64,000 nt of DNA from Huaxiibacter chinensis (GCF_022171985.1 NZ_JAJVHF010000007.1:124001-188000); one strand, 5' to 3'; shown: positions 29,169 to 38,548, counted from the stretch's first letter. Translations and numbers: made by a program. Notes: generated from the letters alone by a model not told the origin.

Positions 29169-30584
29169 ATGACTTCTATAAATGACTCTACCTTGATGCC
29201 CCGCGCCCTGCGCGATACGCGCAGAATGAATCAGTTTGTTTCTGTTTCGGCCGCCGTGGCAGGTTTACTGTTTGGTCTGGATATCGGCGTTATCGCCGGG
29301 GCACTTCCCTTTATTACAGATCACTTTACGCTTAGCAGCCGTCTTCAGGAGTGGGTGGTCAGCAGTATGATGCTCGGTGCGGCGATTGGCGCACTGTTCA
29401 ACGGCTGGCTCTCTTTCAGACTGGGGCGCAAGTATAGCCTGATGGCAGGGGCGATTTTATTCGTCGTCGGTTCGTTAGGCTCCGCATTTGCTACAGGAGT
29501 AGAGGCGCTGCTTCTGTTCCGCGTGTTGTTGGGCGTTGCGGTGGGCATCGCCTCCTATACGGCGCCGCTCTACCTCTCTGAAATGGCGAGCGAGAACGTG
29601 CGCGGGAAGATGATCAGCATGTATCAGCTGATGGTGACGCTGGGCATCGTGCTGGCCTTCCTGTCTGATACGTACTTTAGCTACAGCGGAAACTGGCGCG
29701 CTATGTTGGGCGTGCTGGCGCTGCCCGCCGTCCTGCTGATGGTCCTGGTGATCTTTTTACCTAACAGCCCACGCTGGCTGGCGCAGAAAGGGCGTCACGT
29801 TGAAGCCGAAGAGGTGCTGCGAATGCTGCGTGATACCTCTGAAAAAGCCCGTGAGGAGCTAAACGAAATCCGCGAGAGCCTTAAGCTGAAGCAGGGCGGC
29901 TGGTCGTTATTTAAAGCCAATAAAAATGTGCGCCGTGCGGTGTTCCTCGGCATGTTGCTCCAGGCAATGCAGCAATTCACCGGCATGAACATCATCATGT
30001 ATTACGCGCCGCGCATATTTAAAATGGCGGGCTTTACCACGACCGAACAGCAGATGATTGCGACGCTGGTGGTCGGGTTAACCTTTATGTTTGCCACCTT
30101 TATAGCGGTCTTTACCGTGGATAAAGCCGGGCGTAAACCGGCACTGAAAATAGGTTTTAGCGTGATGGCGCTGGGTACGCTTATCCTCGGATATTGTCTG
30201 ATGCAGTTTGATAATGGCACCGCCTCCAGCAGCCTGTCGTGGCTTTCGGTGGGGATGACCATGATGTGTATTGCAGGTTACGCCATGAGCGCCGCACCGG
30301 TTGTGTGGATCCTGTGCTCAGAAATCCAGCCGCTGAAATGCCGCGATTTTGGGATTACCTGTTCGACGACCACCAACTGGGTCTCGAATATGATTATCGG
30401 GGCCACCTTCCTGACGCTACTGGATTCGATTGGCGCTGCGGGAACGTTCTGGCTCTATACGGTGCTGAATATCGCCTTTATTGGCGTCACCTTCTGGCTT
30501 ATTCCTGAAACTAAAAATGTCACCCTGGAGCACATTGAACGTAAATTGATGGCAGGGGAGAAGTTACGGAATATTGGGGTATAG
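29169..30584 (+). CDS. araE: Arabinose:proton symporter AraE
   Basis: A 471-residue MFS sugar porter with twelve transmembrane helices that imports L-arabinose with a proton. The loop motif [13 protein letters not shown] (residues about 82-94), the PESPR-type [12 protein letters not shown] near 200, [14 protein letters not shown] near 266 and the C-terminal [12 protein letters not shown] are all present, and most of the sequence follows E. coli AraE. It splits the pectin genes into two blocks, as if the tog block inserted next to it. Confidence 0.96.
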   Translation: MTSINDSTLMPRALRDTRRMNQFVSVSAAVAGLLFGLDIGVIAGALPFITDHFTLSSRLQEWVVSSMMLGAAIGALFNGWLSFRLGRKYSLMAGAILFVVGSLGSAFATGVEALLLFRVLLGVAVGIASYTAPLYLSEMASENVRGKMISMYQLMVTLGIVLAFLSDTYFSYSGNWRAMLGVLALPAVLLMVLVIFLPNSPRWLAQKGRHVEAEEVLRMLRDTSEKAREELNEIRESLKLKQGGWSLFKANKNVRRAVFLGMLLQAMQQFTGMNIIMYYAPRIFKMAGFTTTEQQMIATLVVGLTFMFATFIAVFTVDKAGRKPALKIGFSVMALGTLILGYCLMQFDNGTASSSLSWLSVGMTMMCIAGYAMSAAPVVWILCSEIQPLKCRDFGITCSTTTNWVSNMIIGATFLTLLDSIGAAGTFWLYTVLNIAFIGVTFWLIPETKNVTLEHIERKLMAGEKLRNIGV

Positions 30585-30637
30585 GGGGGAGTGATTCAGC
30601 CTGTGTAATCTCTTTGAGGGGGCATGTAACTGTGGAG

Positions 30638-30935
30638 GTTGTTCCGTTCACTTTATGAACAACGCTTCTCTTTGACAGGGGAACCGGTGAACGTGCCAGG
30701 GCGGCTCAATCGCCGCCGCCCTGGCGACCCGGGCTCCCGGCAAGAAAATCGCCGCTTCGCGGTCCCCTCAGCTTTTTCCTTCAGGCTTTCGGGTCGGGCG
30801 CGATGCAGCGTCCCTGCAAGTCGCGCCCTCTCGGCGCATCCCTGCGCCTCGCCCCGGCCTTCCGGAAACGCTTCGGCGATTTTCAGCCCGACCAGGGGCT
30901 CGCTGTGAGATGCCATTTGTTCATTGGCTTTTTTA
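30638..30935. repeat. GC-rich structured intergenic element after araE
   Basis: About 300 nt unlike its surroundings. GTTGTTC (30638) pairs with GAACAAC (30657), GCCAGGGCGGC (30695-30705) with GCCGCCCTGGC (30715-30725), and further short palindromes follow (GGGCTCCCGG, CCGGCCTTCCGG). Both strands show spurious 87-89 codon frames rich in Arg, Pro and Gly; I take these as frames in a dispersed noncoding element, not genes. I recall similar putative proteins annotated in other enterobacteria, but cannot verify it here. Confidence 0.5.
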
Positions 30936-31003
30936 TCGCGGTAAGAAAAGACATGACGGGTTAGGCATCCGCTCAGGAGGAGAGAACCACCTTTGTTGCA
31001 TGC

Positions 31004-31085
31004 TCTCCCTCACCCCAGCCCTCTCCCAAAGGGAGAGGGAGCAAAGCCACCCAGCCCTCTTCCAAAGGGAGAGGGAGCAAAGCCC
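31004..31085. repeat. Tandem CCCTCTCCC palindromic repeats
   Basis: Two consecutive copies, CCAGCCCTCTCCCAAAGGG and CCAGCCCTCTTCCAAAGGG, each followed by AGAGGGAGCAAAGCC, make a tandem hairpin array just after the second ogl stop (minus strand). They belong to the family seen at 1556, 5366 and 8888 and may end or protect the ogl transcript. Confidence 0.75.
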
Positions 31086-31086
31086 C

Positions 31087-32214
31087 TTACACCGCACATA
31101 AATAAAGCGCAGGCATCCCTTCTTCATCCGACGTATACAACACCCATTTATCATCCGGCGAAAACGACGGATGCGGGTGTGTAACCTGCCGATCGCCGTC
31201 CAGCACTTTCCAGCTGGTGTTATGCTGGCAAACCGCTTTCTGCGTCCCTTTTTTACTGTCAAATACCCAAATAAAGGGATCGTTCAGACTGATGTCGCCG
31301 GTGTTGTGCGGCGATCCATCGCCGACGATCAGCGAACCGTCGTGATTACTCATCAGGTGAGAGCAGGGCGGGATCGCCATTAGCTGGCGATTCTCAAGCG
31401 ACTGCGGATCGGCACTGAACAGATAGCGTTGCGGGTCGTTCTCTTTATGCGCCACGTAATACAGCGCGGACCCGTCAGGCACCCAAAATTCATGCGTAAA
31501 ACTTTCGCCTGGCGCATGCTGGCGGACCTTGCGCAAATTACTGCCGTCGGCATTGATCAACCACATGCGCGCATCAATGGCGTCGCGGGGGCCTTCGTGA
31601 CAAAACGCGACCGTGTTGTCATCAAAGGGGCGAAAGAGAGGATGACCAAGCCAGCGTTTTTCCTGCAAAATCACCTTGCGCTCACCGGTACGTAAATCGA
31701 CCTTAATCAGGCGGCATTCAGGCTGCGTGAAGTAAAAGGCGCGGAATTTGCTCCAGTCGGTCAGCGGCTGCCAGTCACTCTTTTTAATTTCGATACCCAC
31801 CAGCTGGCTACAGTCTGAATTCGCCACCCAGGTTCCATAGGCCACCCAGGCGTCGTCCACTTCATAGGTGACATGCTCCTCTAAACTCGCCAAATCCACC
31901 CGGCGCAGTTCGCGATTGTTTTTGACATACCAAAGCGATTTATCGTCATCTGCTAAAAAACCGCCAAAAGTATTATCTCCCGCCCCTTCCGTTAACTGCG
32001 TTGCCTGTTGCCGGTTCAGATCGAGCAGATAGTAATTCCAGTGGCCTTCGAATGCGCCGCCAAAGATCAGCTTGCTGCCATCGCGGGTAAAACATTTCTG
32101 ATAGAAGTAATTTCGGTGACAAACAATGTGCGGCGGCGTCAGACGTATCACTTCGTGCCCGGTTTCCTGGTCCAGACGCGTGCGAAAAGTGAGCGGGATG
32201 ATTTTTCCTTTCAT
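31087..32214 (-). CDS. ogl: Oligogalacturonate lyase (copy 2)
   Basis: A 375-residue PL22 lyase paralogous to the one at 25559. It shares CHRNYFYQKCF near residue 32, TEGAGDNTFGGF near 76, YGTWVANSDCSQLVGIEIK near 127 and VTHPHPSFSPDDKWVLY near 345. It is shorter by 16 residues and diverged throughout, so it is not a recent duplication. It is downstream of togB after 68 nt containing a terminator, with its own GGAGG. The second copy may favour other oligomers. Confidence 0.92.
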   Translation of the reverse strand: MKGKIIPLTFRTRLDQETGHEVIRLTPPHIVCHRNYFYQKCFTRDGSKLIFGGAFEGHWNYYLLDLNRQQATQLTEGAGDNTFGGFLADDDKSLWYVKNNRELRRVDLASLEEHVTYEVDDAWVAYGTWVANSDCSQLVGIEIKKSDWQPLTDWSKFRAFYFTQPECRLIKVDLRTGERKVILQEKRWLGHPLFRPFDDNTVAFCHEGPRDAIDARMWLINADGSNLRKVRQHAPGESFTHEFWVPDGSALYYVAHKENDPQRYLFSADPQSLENRQLMAIPPCSHLMSNHDGSLIVGDGSPHNTGDISLNDPFIWVFDSKKGTQKAVCQHNTSWKVLDGDRQVTHPHPSFSPDDKWVLYTSDEEGMPALYLCAV

Positions 32215-32231
32215 GGGGGGAACCTCCAGAT

Positions 32232-32265
32232 AAAAAAATACCCCGCCACCGGAAGTGGCAGGGTA
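32232..32265 (-). terminator. Terminator between togB and the second ogl
   Basis: On the minus strand TACCCTGCCAC pairs with GTGGCGGGGTA (one wobble) around a short loop and is followed by seven T residues. It would end most togMNAB transcripts and lower read-through into ogl. Confidence 0.85.
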
Positions 32266-32282
32266 CAGACAAGACAGCGGAA

Positions 32283-33569
32283 TTAACGCATGGCGCGTTT
32301 CAGGATACGCTCAGCCTGACGCTGGAAGTCAGCTGCCGTCTCTTCCACGGTTTTTTGACCATAGTCGATGTATTGCAAAGAGGTCCCGAACTGAGCAACG
32401 ATCTGCGGATCGTCAAAGTACGGTGACACGGACAGTTTGGCTGGCAGGGATTGCGCCAGACGTAATCCCGCAACCGCCGGATCGTTCTCTTTGATTTGAC
32501 CATCTTCCGTCAGGTATTTCACCGCTGCTTTGCTCAAAGGCACGCCACGCTCCAGACCCAGCGTATCGACACCCTCTTTGCTGTTCAGCAGGAAGTTAAT
32601 CACTTTCGCCGCCGCTTCCGGATTTTTGGTCGATTTACCAATAGAGAGCATCTGCGCAGGTTTGAAGAACAGCCCCGCGTCGGTCGCGCCTTCCAGCATT
32701 GGATAGCTGCCCAGCTCCAGTTTTGCAGGTGGCTTCAGGTTATCGGAATACTTATTGATGGTGGAGTTCCACATATAAGTGCCGCCCCACTCACCCTGGA
32801 TCCACGGCTTCATCTCGTACATATTGCTCTTACCGAACGAGGCATAGTACTTGGTGTCTGGCATCACGTGGCTGTCGACCAGATTTTTATAGGTCTGGAA
32901 GAACTCAACCCACTGCTCTTTGCTGTAGGAGAACTTTTTGGTCTTCTCATCCACCGCAGGAATGTTGTATTTCTGAATCATATAAGAATTCAGCAGCGCC
33001 AGCGTATCCTGATGCTCAAGCACGACAGGGTAATACTGCTTTCCCAGTTTGCTCTCAAAGGTTTTACCCGCAGCCATCAGCGCTTCCCAGGTTTTCGGGT
33101 ATTCAACGCCCGCTTTTTTCCAGGTTTCATCGTTAAAATAGAACACACGCGCTGTGACCGAGATAGGGATCCCGTTCAGCTTGCCATTGACCGTCGTCGA
33201 CTGAAGCTCTTTCGGATCGAACTGGGTTAAATCGATCACGTCTTTCATTTTGTTCAGATCGTAAAAACCATCGCCGGTTTTCGAGAAAATCGGCAGCCAG
33301 TTCCAGTTGGTCTGCATCACATCCGGCTCCGTTCCGCCGGCGATCTGGGTGGTCAGGCGGGATAAATGACCATCCCATCCGGTGTATTCCGCCTTGACGT
33401 TGATGTCAGGGTTCTGTTTATGGAACTCCTCCAGCGCCTTTAGCGTGACCTGATGGCGACCATTGCCTCCCCACCAGGACATACGTAAATCAACATCTTG
33501 TGCCATCGATGGCAAAGCAGTAAGGCCCAGAGTCGCGGAGATTGCTGCGCTTAAAAGCACTTTTTTCAT
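32283..33569 (-). CDS. togB: Oligogalacturonide ABC transporter, substrate-binding protein TogB
   Basis: A 428-residue periplasmic solute-binding protein of the CUT1 family. A Sec signal peptide ends near residue 23 (PSMAQ/DVDL), followed by LRMSWWGGNGRHQ. In Dickeya togMNAB encodes the importer of oligogalacturonides up to tetramers. It is the last gene of togM-togN-togA-togB, 14 nt after togA. Confidence 0.92.
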   Translation of the reverse strand: MKKVLLSAAISATLGLTALPSMAQDVDLRMSWWGGNGRHQVTLKALEEFHKQNPDINVKAEYTGWDGHLSRLTTQIAGGTEPDVMQTNWNWLPIFSKTGDGFYDLNKMKDVIDLTQFDPKELQSTTVNGKLNGIPISVTARVFYFNDETWKKAGVEYPKTWEALMAAGKTFESKLGKQYYPVVLEHQDTLALLNSYMIQKYNIPAVDEKTKKFSYSKEQWVEFFQTYKNLVDSHVMPDTKYYASFGKSNMYEMKPWIQGEWGGTYMWNSTINKYSDNLKPPAKLELGSYPMLEGATDAGLFFKPAQMLSIGKSTKNPEAAAKVINFLLNSKEGVDTLGLERGVPLSKAAVKYLTEDGQIKENDPAVAGLRLAQSLPAKLSVSPYFDDPQIVAQFGTSLQYIDYGQKTVEETAADFQRQAERILKRAMR

Positions 33570-33583
33570 TTTTATAGCTCCAG

Positions 33584-34711
33584 TCAGATTGAGATGTTCA
33601 GTTCTGTTTTCGCGTCAAATATATGACACTTATTCATATCAAACTTAAAATACACCTTACGGTGAAGGCCTTTTTCAATCATAGGCTTAGCTTCATCGGA
33701 AGGAATTCGGGCCGTTAATTCGTACTCTGCCACTTTCAGGTACATGAAGAATTCATGCCCCATGTTTTCGACACGGACCAGTTCACCGCTGCAGCTCCCT
33801 TCGGCGAAAGGTTCGTCACTCACCGACACGAATTCCGGACGGATGCCATAGAAAACGTCCTGCGAGGCATGATCGACGACGTTGTTATGCAGCGTTTCAC
33901 TGAGCGGCATTGTTTCGTTGCCAATGCTCAACGCCAGGCGTCCCGCCTGATCGACCAGCTTTGTCGCACGGATATTCATCTCAGGTGCGCCAATAAAACC
34001 GGCCACGAACATGTTTTTCGGCTTGTGATAAAGATTGTCCGGGGTATCCACCTGCATGATATGGCCAAGCTTCATCACGCAAATGCGATCGCCCATGGTC
34101 ATCGCTTCGGTCTGATCGTGCGTCACATAGACCGTGGTGGCCGGTTTGCCGGACTTCTTCAACTGCTTGTGCAGGTCAGAAATTCGAATACGCATCGAGG
34201 CGCGCAGTTTGGCGTCGAGGTTGGACAGGGGTTCATCGAATAAAAACACGTCTGGCTTTTTCACAATCGCACGGCCGACGGCCACACGCTGTGCCTGACC
34301 GCCGGAGAGCTGACGGGGCAGACGATCCAGTAACTCTTCCAGTTCCAGGATTTTTGCCGCTTCGTTAACCTGAGCATCAATTTGCGCTTTCGGCATTTTG
34401 CTCAGCTTCAGGCCGAATGCCAGGTTCTCGCGAACGGTCATGTGGGGATAAAGCGCGTAGTTCTGGAATACCATCGCAATCCCGCGCTCTTTTGGCGCGA
34501 GGTTGTTGACAATTTTCTCACCAATTCGCACTTCGCCGCCGCTGATGGTTTCCAGCCCGGCAAGCATGCGCAGGGTGGTGGATTTGGCGCAGCCGGAAGG
34601 CCCGACGATCACCATAAACTCCCCTTCAGCGATTTTAAGGTCGATAGCATGTACCGCTTTGAAGCCGTTGGAGTAAACCTTTTCCAGTTTGTTGAAGATC
34701 ACTTCAGCCAT
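33584..34711 (-). CDS. togA: Oligogalacturonide ABC transporter, ATPase TogA
   Basis: A 375-residue MalK-type ATPase of a CUT1 importer. Walker A is at residues 37-44, Q-loop VFQNYALYPHMT near 80, signature LSGGQAQRVAVGR near 134, Walker B VFLFDEPLSNLDAKL near 153, H-loop YVTHDQTEA near 190, then a C-terminal regulatory TOBE-like domain. Walker A reads GPSGCAKS, with alanine in place of the usual glycine before lysine. It is 12 nt downstream of togN. Confidence 0.92.
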   Translation of the reverse strand: MAEVIFNKLEKVYSNGFKAVHAIDLKIAEGEFMVIVGPSGCAKSTTLRMLAGLETISGGEVRIGEKIVNNLAPKERGIAMVFQNYALYPHMTVRENLAFGLKLSKMPKAQIDAQVNEAAKILELEELLDRLPRQLSGGQAQRVAVGRAIVKKPDVFLFDEPLSNLDAKLRASMRIRISDLHKQLKKSGKPATTVYVTHDQTEAMTMGDRICVMKLGHIMQVDTPDNLYHKPKNMFVAGFIGAPEMNIRATKLVDQAGRLALSIGNETMPLSETLHNNVVDHASQDVFYGIRPEFVSVSDEPFAEGSCSGELVRVENMGHEFFMYLKVAEYELTARIPSDEAKPMIEKGLHRKVYFKFDMNKCHIFDAKTELNISI

Positions 34712-34723
34712 GATATTTCCCTC

Positions 34724-35626
34724 TTAACCTTTAATTCCGCTGCTGGTTACGCCCTGTACGAAGTAGCGCTGTGCCAGGAAGAAGACAATGATGGATGGCA
34801 GAATGGAGATGCTCGCCATTGCCAGAATTTCGTTCCATGGCGCACCTTCGGTGACGTCGATGGACATTTTCAGAGCCAGTGCAATCGGGTATTTATCCAC
34901 GCTGTAGACATAAATCAGCGGCCCGATGAAGTCGTTCATTGACCACATAAACTGGAACAATGCGACAGAGATAATGGCGGGTTTCAGGATCGGCACCACC
35001 ACGTACCACAGCACCTGAATCGAGTTGCAGCCGTCGATTTGCGCCGCTTCTTCCATGTCACGCGGCACGCCGCGCAGGAACTGAATCAGCATAAAGACGA
35101 AGAACCCTTGCGTGGCGAAGGCCAGCGGCAGGTACAGCGGCATGTAGCTGTTCAGCATGCCCATTTCACGGAACATCAGGTACTGCGGGATCAGCAGCAC
35201 GGTGCTGGGCAGCAGCATGGTGGTGATAAGGGTGGCAAACCAGAATTTCTTCCATGGGATCTCGAAGCGCGCAAAGCCGTACGCCACGATGGTGGAGGAG
35301 ATAATGGTCAGGATCACTTTCGGGATCACATACTTGAAGGTGTTCAGCATGTAATGGCCAAAGTTATATTCCGTGCCGGTTTTCCAGCCGTTCACAAAAC
35401 CGTCCCAGGTGGCATGGGCTGGCCACAGGCTGAGCGTGGTGAAGATCTCATGGTTCGGTTTAAACGATGCCGAGAACATCCACACCAGCGGATAGAGCAT
35501 CAGCAGGCCAACAAACAGCAGGATGACGTAACGCACGCTGGCGTTGATTTTTTCCTTACGCAATGTCCTGGCGACTTCACGATCTGCAATGCTTCTCGCC
35601 GTCGAGATTTCTTGAATATCAGCCAT
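34724..35626 (-). CDS. togN: Oligogalacturonide ABC transporter, permease TogN
   Basis: A 300-residue CUT1 permease with six transmembrane segments. The EAA coupling loop is EEAAQIDGCNSIQVLW near residue 195. The ATG at 35626 is preceded by GGGAGG and overlaps the end of togM by 8 nt, implying translational coupling; a longer upstream frame is only the shadow of togM. The short N-terminal cytoplasmic segment (about 45 residues) is typical of the second permease. Confidence 0.92.
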   Translation of the reverse strand: MADIQEISTARSIADREVARTLRKEKINASVRYVILLFVGLLMLYPLVWMFSASFKPNHEIFTTLSLWPAHATWDGFVNGWKTGTEYNFGHYMLNTFKYVIPKVILTIISSTIVAYGFARFEIPWKKFWFATLITTMLLPSTVLLIPQYLMFREMGMLNSYMPLYLPLAFATQGFFVFMLIQFLRGVPRDMEEAAQIDGCNSIQVLWYVVVPILKPAIISVALFQFMWSMNDFIGPLIYVYSVDKYPIALALKMSIDVTEGAPWNEILAMASISILPSIIVFFLAQRYFVQGVTSSGIKG

Positions 35627-36509
35627 TTTTGCCTCCCTTATCGGCGGAGTAGAACACCCAGTATTTCGATGACTTAAAGGCGATAGCGGCAAAGACGGCG
35701 ACCACCAGGAACAGGATCCAGGCCAGTGCCGCCCCGTAACCCATATCGAAGTACTTGAAGGCTGTGTCGTAGATGTACAGCGAGAACAGATAGGTTGAAT
35801 AGGTTGGTCCACCGCCCGTAATGACGTACGGACCGGTAAATTCCTGGAACGCCTGCGTGGTCTGCATGATGAAGTTGAAGAAAATAACCGGGGTGATCAG
35901 TGGCACGGTAACTTTCATGAACATCTGCCATTTCGACGCGCCGTCGATCATTGCCGCTTCATATTGCGACTGCGGGACGTTTTGCAGCGCGGCCAGGAAG
36001 ATAACCATCGCAGAGCCGAACTGCCAGACGCGCAGCAGGGTAACCGACATCAGAGCAAGAGAAGGTTCTCCCAGCCAGTTCACCGCGTCGAATCCAAACA
36101 CGCCAATAAAGCTATTGAGCAGACCATCAATGGCAAACAGCGCACGCCACAGAACGGCGATAGCTACCGAGCTGCCGAGGATGGAGGGAATATAATAGGC
36201 CGTACGGAAAAAACCGATTCCGCGTAATTTAAAGTTAAGGACAAACGCAATACCTAACGCAAACGCCAGCTTCAGGGGAATGGTCAGGAATACATAAGCA
36301 AAGGTCACGCCCATGGATTTCCAGAAGAGGGTGTCTTCGGTAAACATGTAACGATAGTTTTCGATGCCGTTAAACACCGGAGGACTCATCAGATCGTAAT
36401 CAGTAAAACTGAGAAAGAAAGATGAAACAAAGGGGAAGGCCGTAAAGAGTATCAACCCAATTATATAAGGCGATATCCAGGCCAACCCCAGCAGTTTGTT
36501 TTCATTCAT
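35619..36509 (-). CDS. togM: Oligogalacturonide ABC transporter, permease TogM
   Basis: A 296-residue CUT1 permease with six transmembrane segments and the EAA loop YEAAMIDGASKWQMFMKV near residue 190. The opening KLLGLAWISPYIIGLILFT is typical of MalF/UgpA-like partners. It is the first gene of togMNAB. The upstream 544-nt region contains two KdgR-like boxes and a CRP-like half-site. Confidence 0.92.
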   Translation of the reverse strand: MNENKLLGLAWISPYIIGLILFTAFPFVSSFFLSFTDYDLMSPPVFNGIENYRYMFTEDTLFWKSMGVTFAYVFLTIPLKLAFALGIAFVLNFKLRGIGFFRTAYYIPSILGSSVAIAVLWRALFAIDGLLNSFIGVFGFDAVNWLGEPSLALMSVTLLRVWQFGSAMVIFLAALQNVPQSQYEAAMIDGASKWQMFMKVTVPLITPVIFFNFIMQTTQAFQEFTGPYVITGGGPTYSTYLFSLYIYDTAFKYFDMGYGAALAWILFLVVAVFAAIAFKSSKYWVFYSADKGGKNG

Positions 36510-37053
36510 ACATACCTACCTGGCAATCAATGGTTAAAACGGAATCTGCTCTTCAAATCACGTCCGGCGCTCGAAACTTCGGGCGCAGGAGGGGGTATTT
36601 GCTATCGTTTGTTTCAGGGTGACTTCATGTAACTCCTGATTTATCAATACATTGCTGTGATTTACATCTCCGGGTTTAGCGGGTTTCAAAAACAAGCGAA
36701 CCGCTGTTCTTGATTTGTAAAACACCGTTTTAATTTATTTTATTGCTATTTGTTACGGAGTCATTCGATAAATAGTGGAAGTGTGATCGAGGTCGAAACG
36801 GTGTTTCAATAAGGTGAGGTGGCTGGCATTTTTATGATTAATGCGCGGTATTAACGGAGGGGAGGAGAGTTATTCCCCCATGTGGCGGACAACTTTTGTA
36901 ACAGAGTCATGTTTGGAAGTTGTACTACCAAAAATTGTAGGCAGATCTGATTTTACCGATCGATACGTTCAGATAATTCTTAGAACCTTGTATGATACCC
37001 CTCCTTAAGACACCCAGGCAGGGTTTTACCGCAACATAAACAGAAGATTCAGC
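36510..37053. promoter_or_regulatory. togM-fepE divergent control region with KdgR-like boxes
   Basis: The 544 nt hold no gene. GTAAAACACCGTTTTAATTT (about 36717-36736) and GTCGAAACGGTGTTTCAATA (36792-36811) fit the KdgR palindrome; the second is almost perfect. A CRP-like TGTGA half-site is at 36656. Closer to fepE, TTCAGA (36968), 17 nt, TATGAT (36991-36996) is a candidate sigma-70 promoter. Confidence 0.6.
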
Positions 37054-38190
37054 ATGTCAGCGATGGATATTAAAAAAAACACGGATCTGGATTTAGCCAG
37101 CTATAACTCACCGGCCCTTCGTCCAAAAGAAATAGATCTCCTGGGACTCCTGGATGTCCTGCTCGCCGCTAAGAAACGGATTGTTGCTATCGTACTTGCC
37201 TTTGCGCTTGCCGGTATTGCGGTCTCGTTTCTGTTACCGCAAAAGTGGACCAGCAAGGCGGTGGTGACACCCGCTGAGCAAAACCAGTGGAGCCAACTGC
37301 AACAAACGCTGGTGGCGCTTCAGGTGCTGGATGTGGATGTTAAAGTCAGTCGCAACGATGTTTTCGATCTTTTTATCAAGAAATTCCAGTCTCAGTCGTT
37401 GCTGGAAGAATATATGAAAACATCGCCCTACGTGACGGAGCAGCTTAAAGAGGCGGATATCGATCCCCTGGAGCTGCATCGTGCCGTGGTCAATATCTCC
37501 GAAAAGATGAAAGCGCAGGATAACGCATCGGCAAAAGAGGCGGATAAAGCCCCCTATACCTCATGGACGCTGAGTTTTACCGCGCCGACGGCACAGGACG
37601 CCCAGCGCGTGCTTGACGGTTATATCAGCTATATCTCAGCCATCGTTGAAAAAGAGACTATGCTGCATATTCGCAACGTGCTGGAACTGAAAACGCGCAT
37701 TGAGAAAGAGCGCCTGGATCTGGATCGCGTCCGTCTGACCACGATTCACAACACGAATCTCCAGCGTCTGAATTACTCTCTGGAAGTGGCGAACGCCGCC
37801 GGAATAAAAAAACCGGTTTACAGCAACGGGCAGGCGGTGAAAGACGATCCGGATTACTCCGTGGCGCTCGGTGCCGATGGCATTGCGCAGAAGTTAAAAA
37901 TTGAAAAGTCGCTGCGGGATGTCGCAGAGCTGAATGCGGATTTCCAGAACCGGGAATACCATCTGGCGCAGCTGCAAAAGTTGTCGGTTGATGATCTGGA
38001 ATTTGAACCGTTCAAATATCAGCTCTCGCCTTCTTTACCCATCCGCAAAGACGGCCCGGGTAAATCGGTGGTTGTGCTTCTGGCGGTGCTGCTCGGGGGC
38101 CTGTTTGCCTGTGGCAGTGTTCTGCTGCGCGAGGCGATGGAGTCTCGCCTGCCGATCGCCCAGCCTCTGACAGAACCGGTAGCGGAATAA
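37054..38190 (+). CDS. fepE: Very-long O-antigen chain-length regulator FepE (Wzz family)
   Basis: A 378-residue polysaccharide co-polymerase class 1 protein. One transmembrane segment near residues 48-68 and one near 340-362 flank a periplasmic domain with coiled-coil helices. The segment NAAGIKKPVYSNGQAVKDD and the C-terminal FKYQLSPSLPIRKDGPGKS with its proline-rich part match FepE of E. coli and Salmonella, which set very long O-antigen chains. In E. coli fepE is in the enterobactin region; here it lies between tog and kdgF genes. It has its own promoter and terminator. Confidence 0.9.
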   Translation: MSAMDIKKNTDLDLASYNSPALRPKEIDLLGLLDVLLAAKKRIVAIVLAFALAGIAVSFLLPQKWTSKAVVTPAEQNQWSQLQQTLVALQVLDVDVKVSRNDVFDLFIKKFQSQSLLEEYMKTSPYVTEQLKEADIDPLELHRAVVNISEKMKAQDNASAKEADKAPYTSWTLSFTAPTAQDAQRVLDGYISYISAIVEKETMLHIRNVLELKTRIEKERLDLDRVRLTTIHNTNLQRLNYSLEVANAAGIKKPVYSNGQAVKDDPDYSVALGADGIAQKLKIEKSLRDVAELNADFQNREYHLAQLQKLSVDDLEFEPFKYQLSPSLPIRKDGPGKSVVVLLAVLLGGLFACGSVLLREAMESRLPIAQPLTEPVAE

Positions 38191-38194
38191 GATA

Positions 38195-38227
38195 GAAAAA
38201 GGGCGGTGTAATCACCGCCCTTTTTTA
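38195..38227. terminator. Bidirectional terminator between fepE and kdgF
   Basis: A-run, GGGCGGTG, TAAT loop, CACCGCCC and T-run form a compact symmetric terminator serving both convergent genes. Confidence 0.92.
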
Positions 38228-38548
38228 TTTCAGAAAATCTTCCCGGACAGGGGTAAACGTATCCAGTAGCGTACCGGGTTTCAGGCAGACGCAGCCGTGC
38301 ATGATATGCGGCTCTTTATAAAGCGTATCCCCCGCGCTCACCACATGCTTTTCATCGCCGATAGTGAATTCGAATTCGCCCGACAGCACATAGGTCAGCT
38401 GTTCATGGGGATGATTATGCATCGGTCCCACGGCGCCTTGCTCAAAATTGACTTCGACTGCCATCATCTTGCCGTCGTGCGCCAGAATACGACGCGTCAC
38501 GCCATTACCCAGATCGTCCAGCTGCGTGTCTTTATGAAAAATAAACAT
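38225..38548 (-). CDS. kdgF: Cupin KdgF, unsaturated uronate-linearising enzyme
   Basis: A 107-residue single-domain cupin. KdgF catalyses conversion of 4,5-unsaturated galacturonate to the linear ketonised form used by KduI. Metal-binding histidines lie in MHNHPHEQLTYVLSGEFEF near residues 45-51 and in PHIMHG near 88. ATG 38548 has AGGA at suitable distance and gives the family length; a 12-codon upstream extension overlaps the operator and is rejected. Gene context and operator agree with the pectin regulon. Confidence 0.88.
   Translation of the reverse strand: MFIFHKDTQLDDLGNGVTRRILAHDGKMMAVEVNFEQGAVGPMHNHPHEQLTYVLSGEFEFTIGDEKHVVSAGDTLYKEPHIMHGCVCLKPGTLLDTFTPVREDFLK

Noticed and set aside
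30653..30916. Small Arg/Pro-rich proteins of 87-89 residues on both strands
   Set aside because: No ribosome site or domain; opposing frames in a structured GC-rich element point to noncoding sequence.
31004..31085. Possible CRISPR-like array
   Set aside because: Only two units, no equal-length unique spacers and no cas genes; it is a tandem palindromic repeat.
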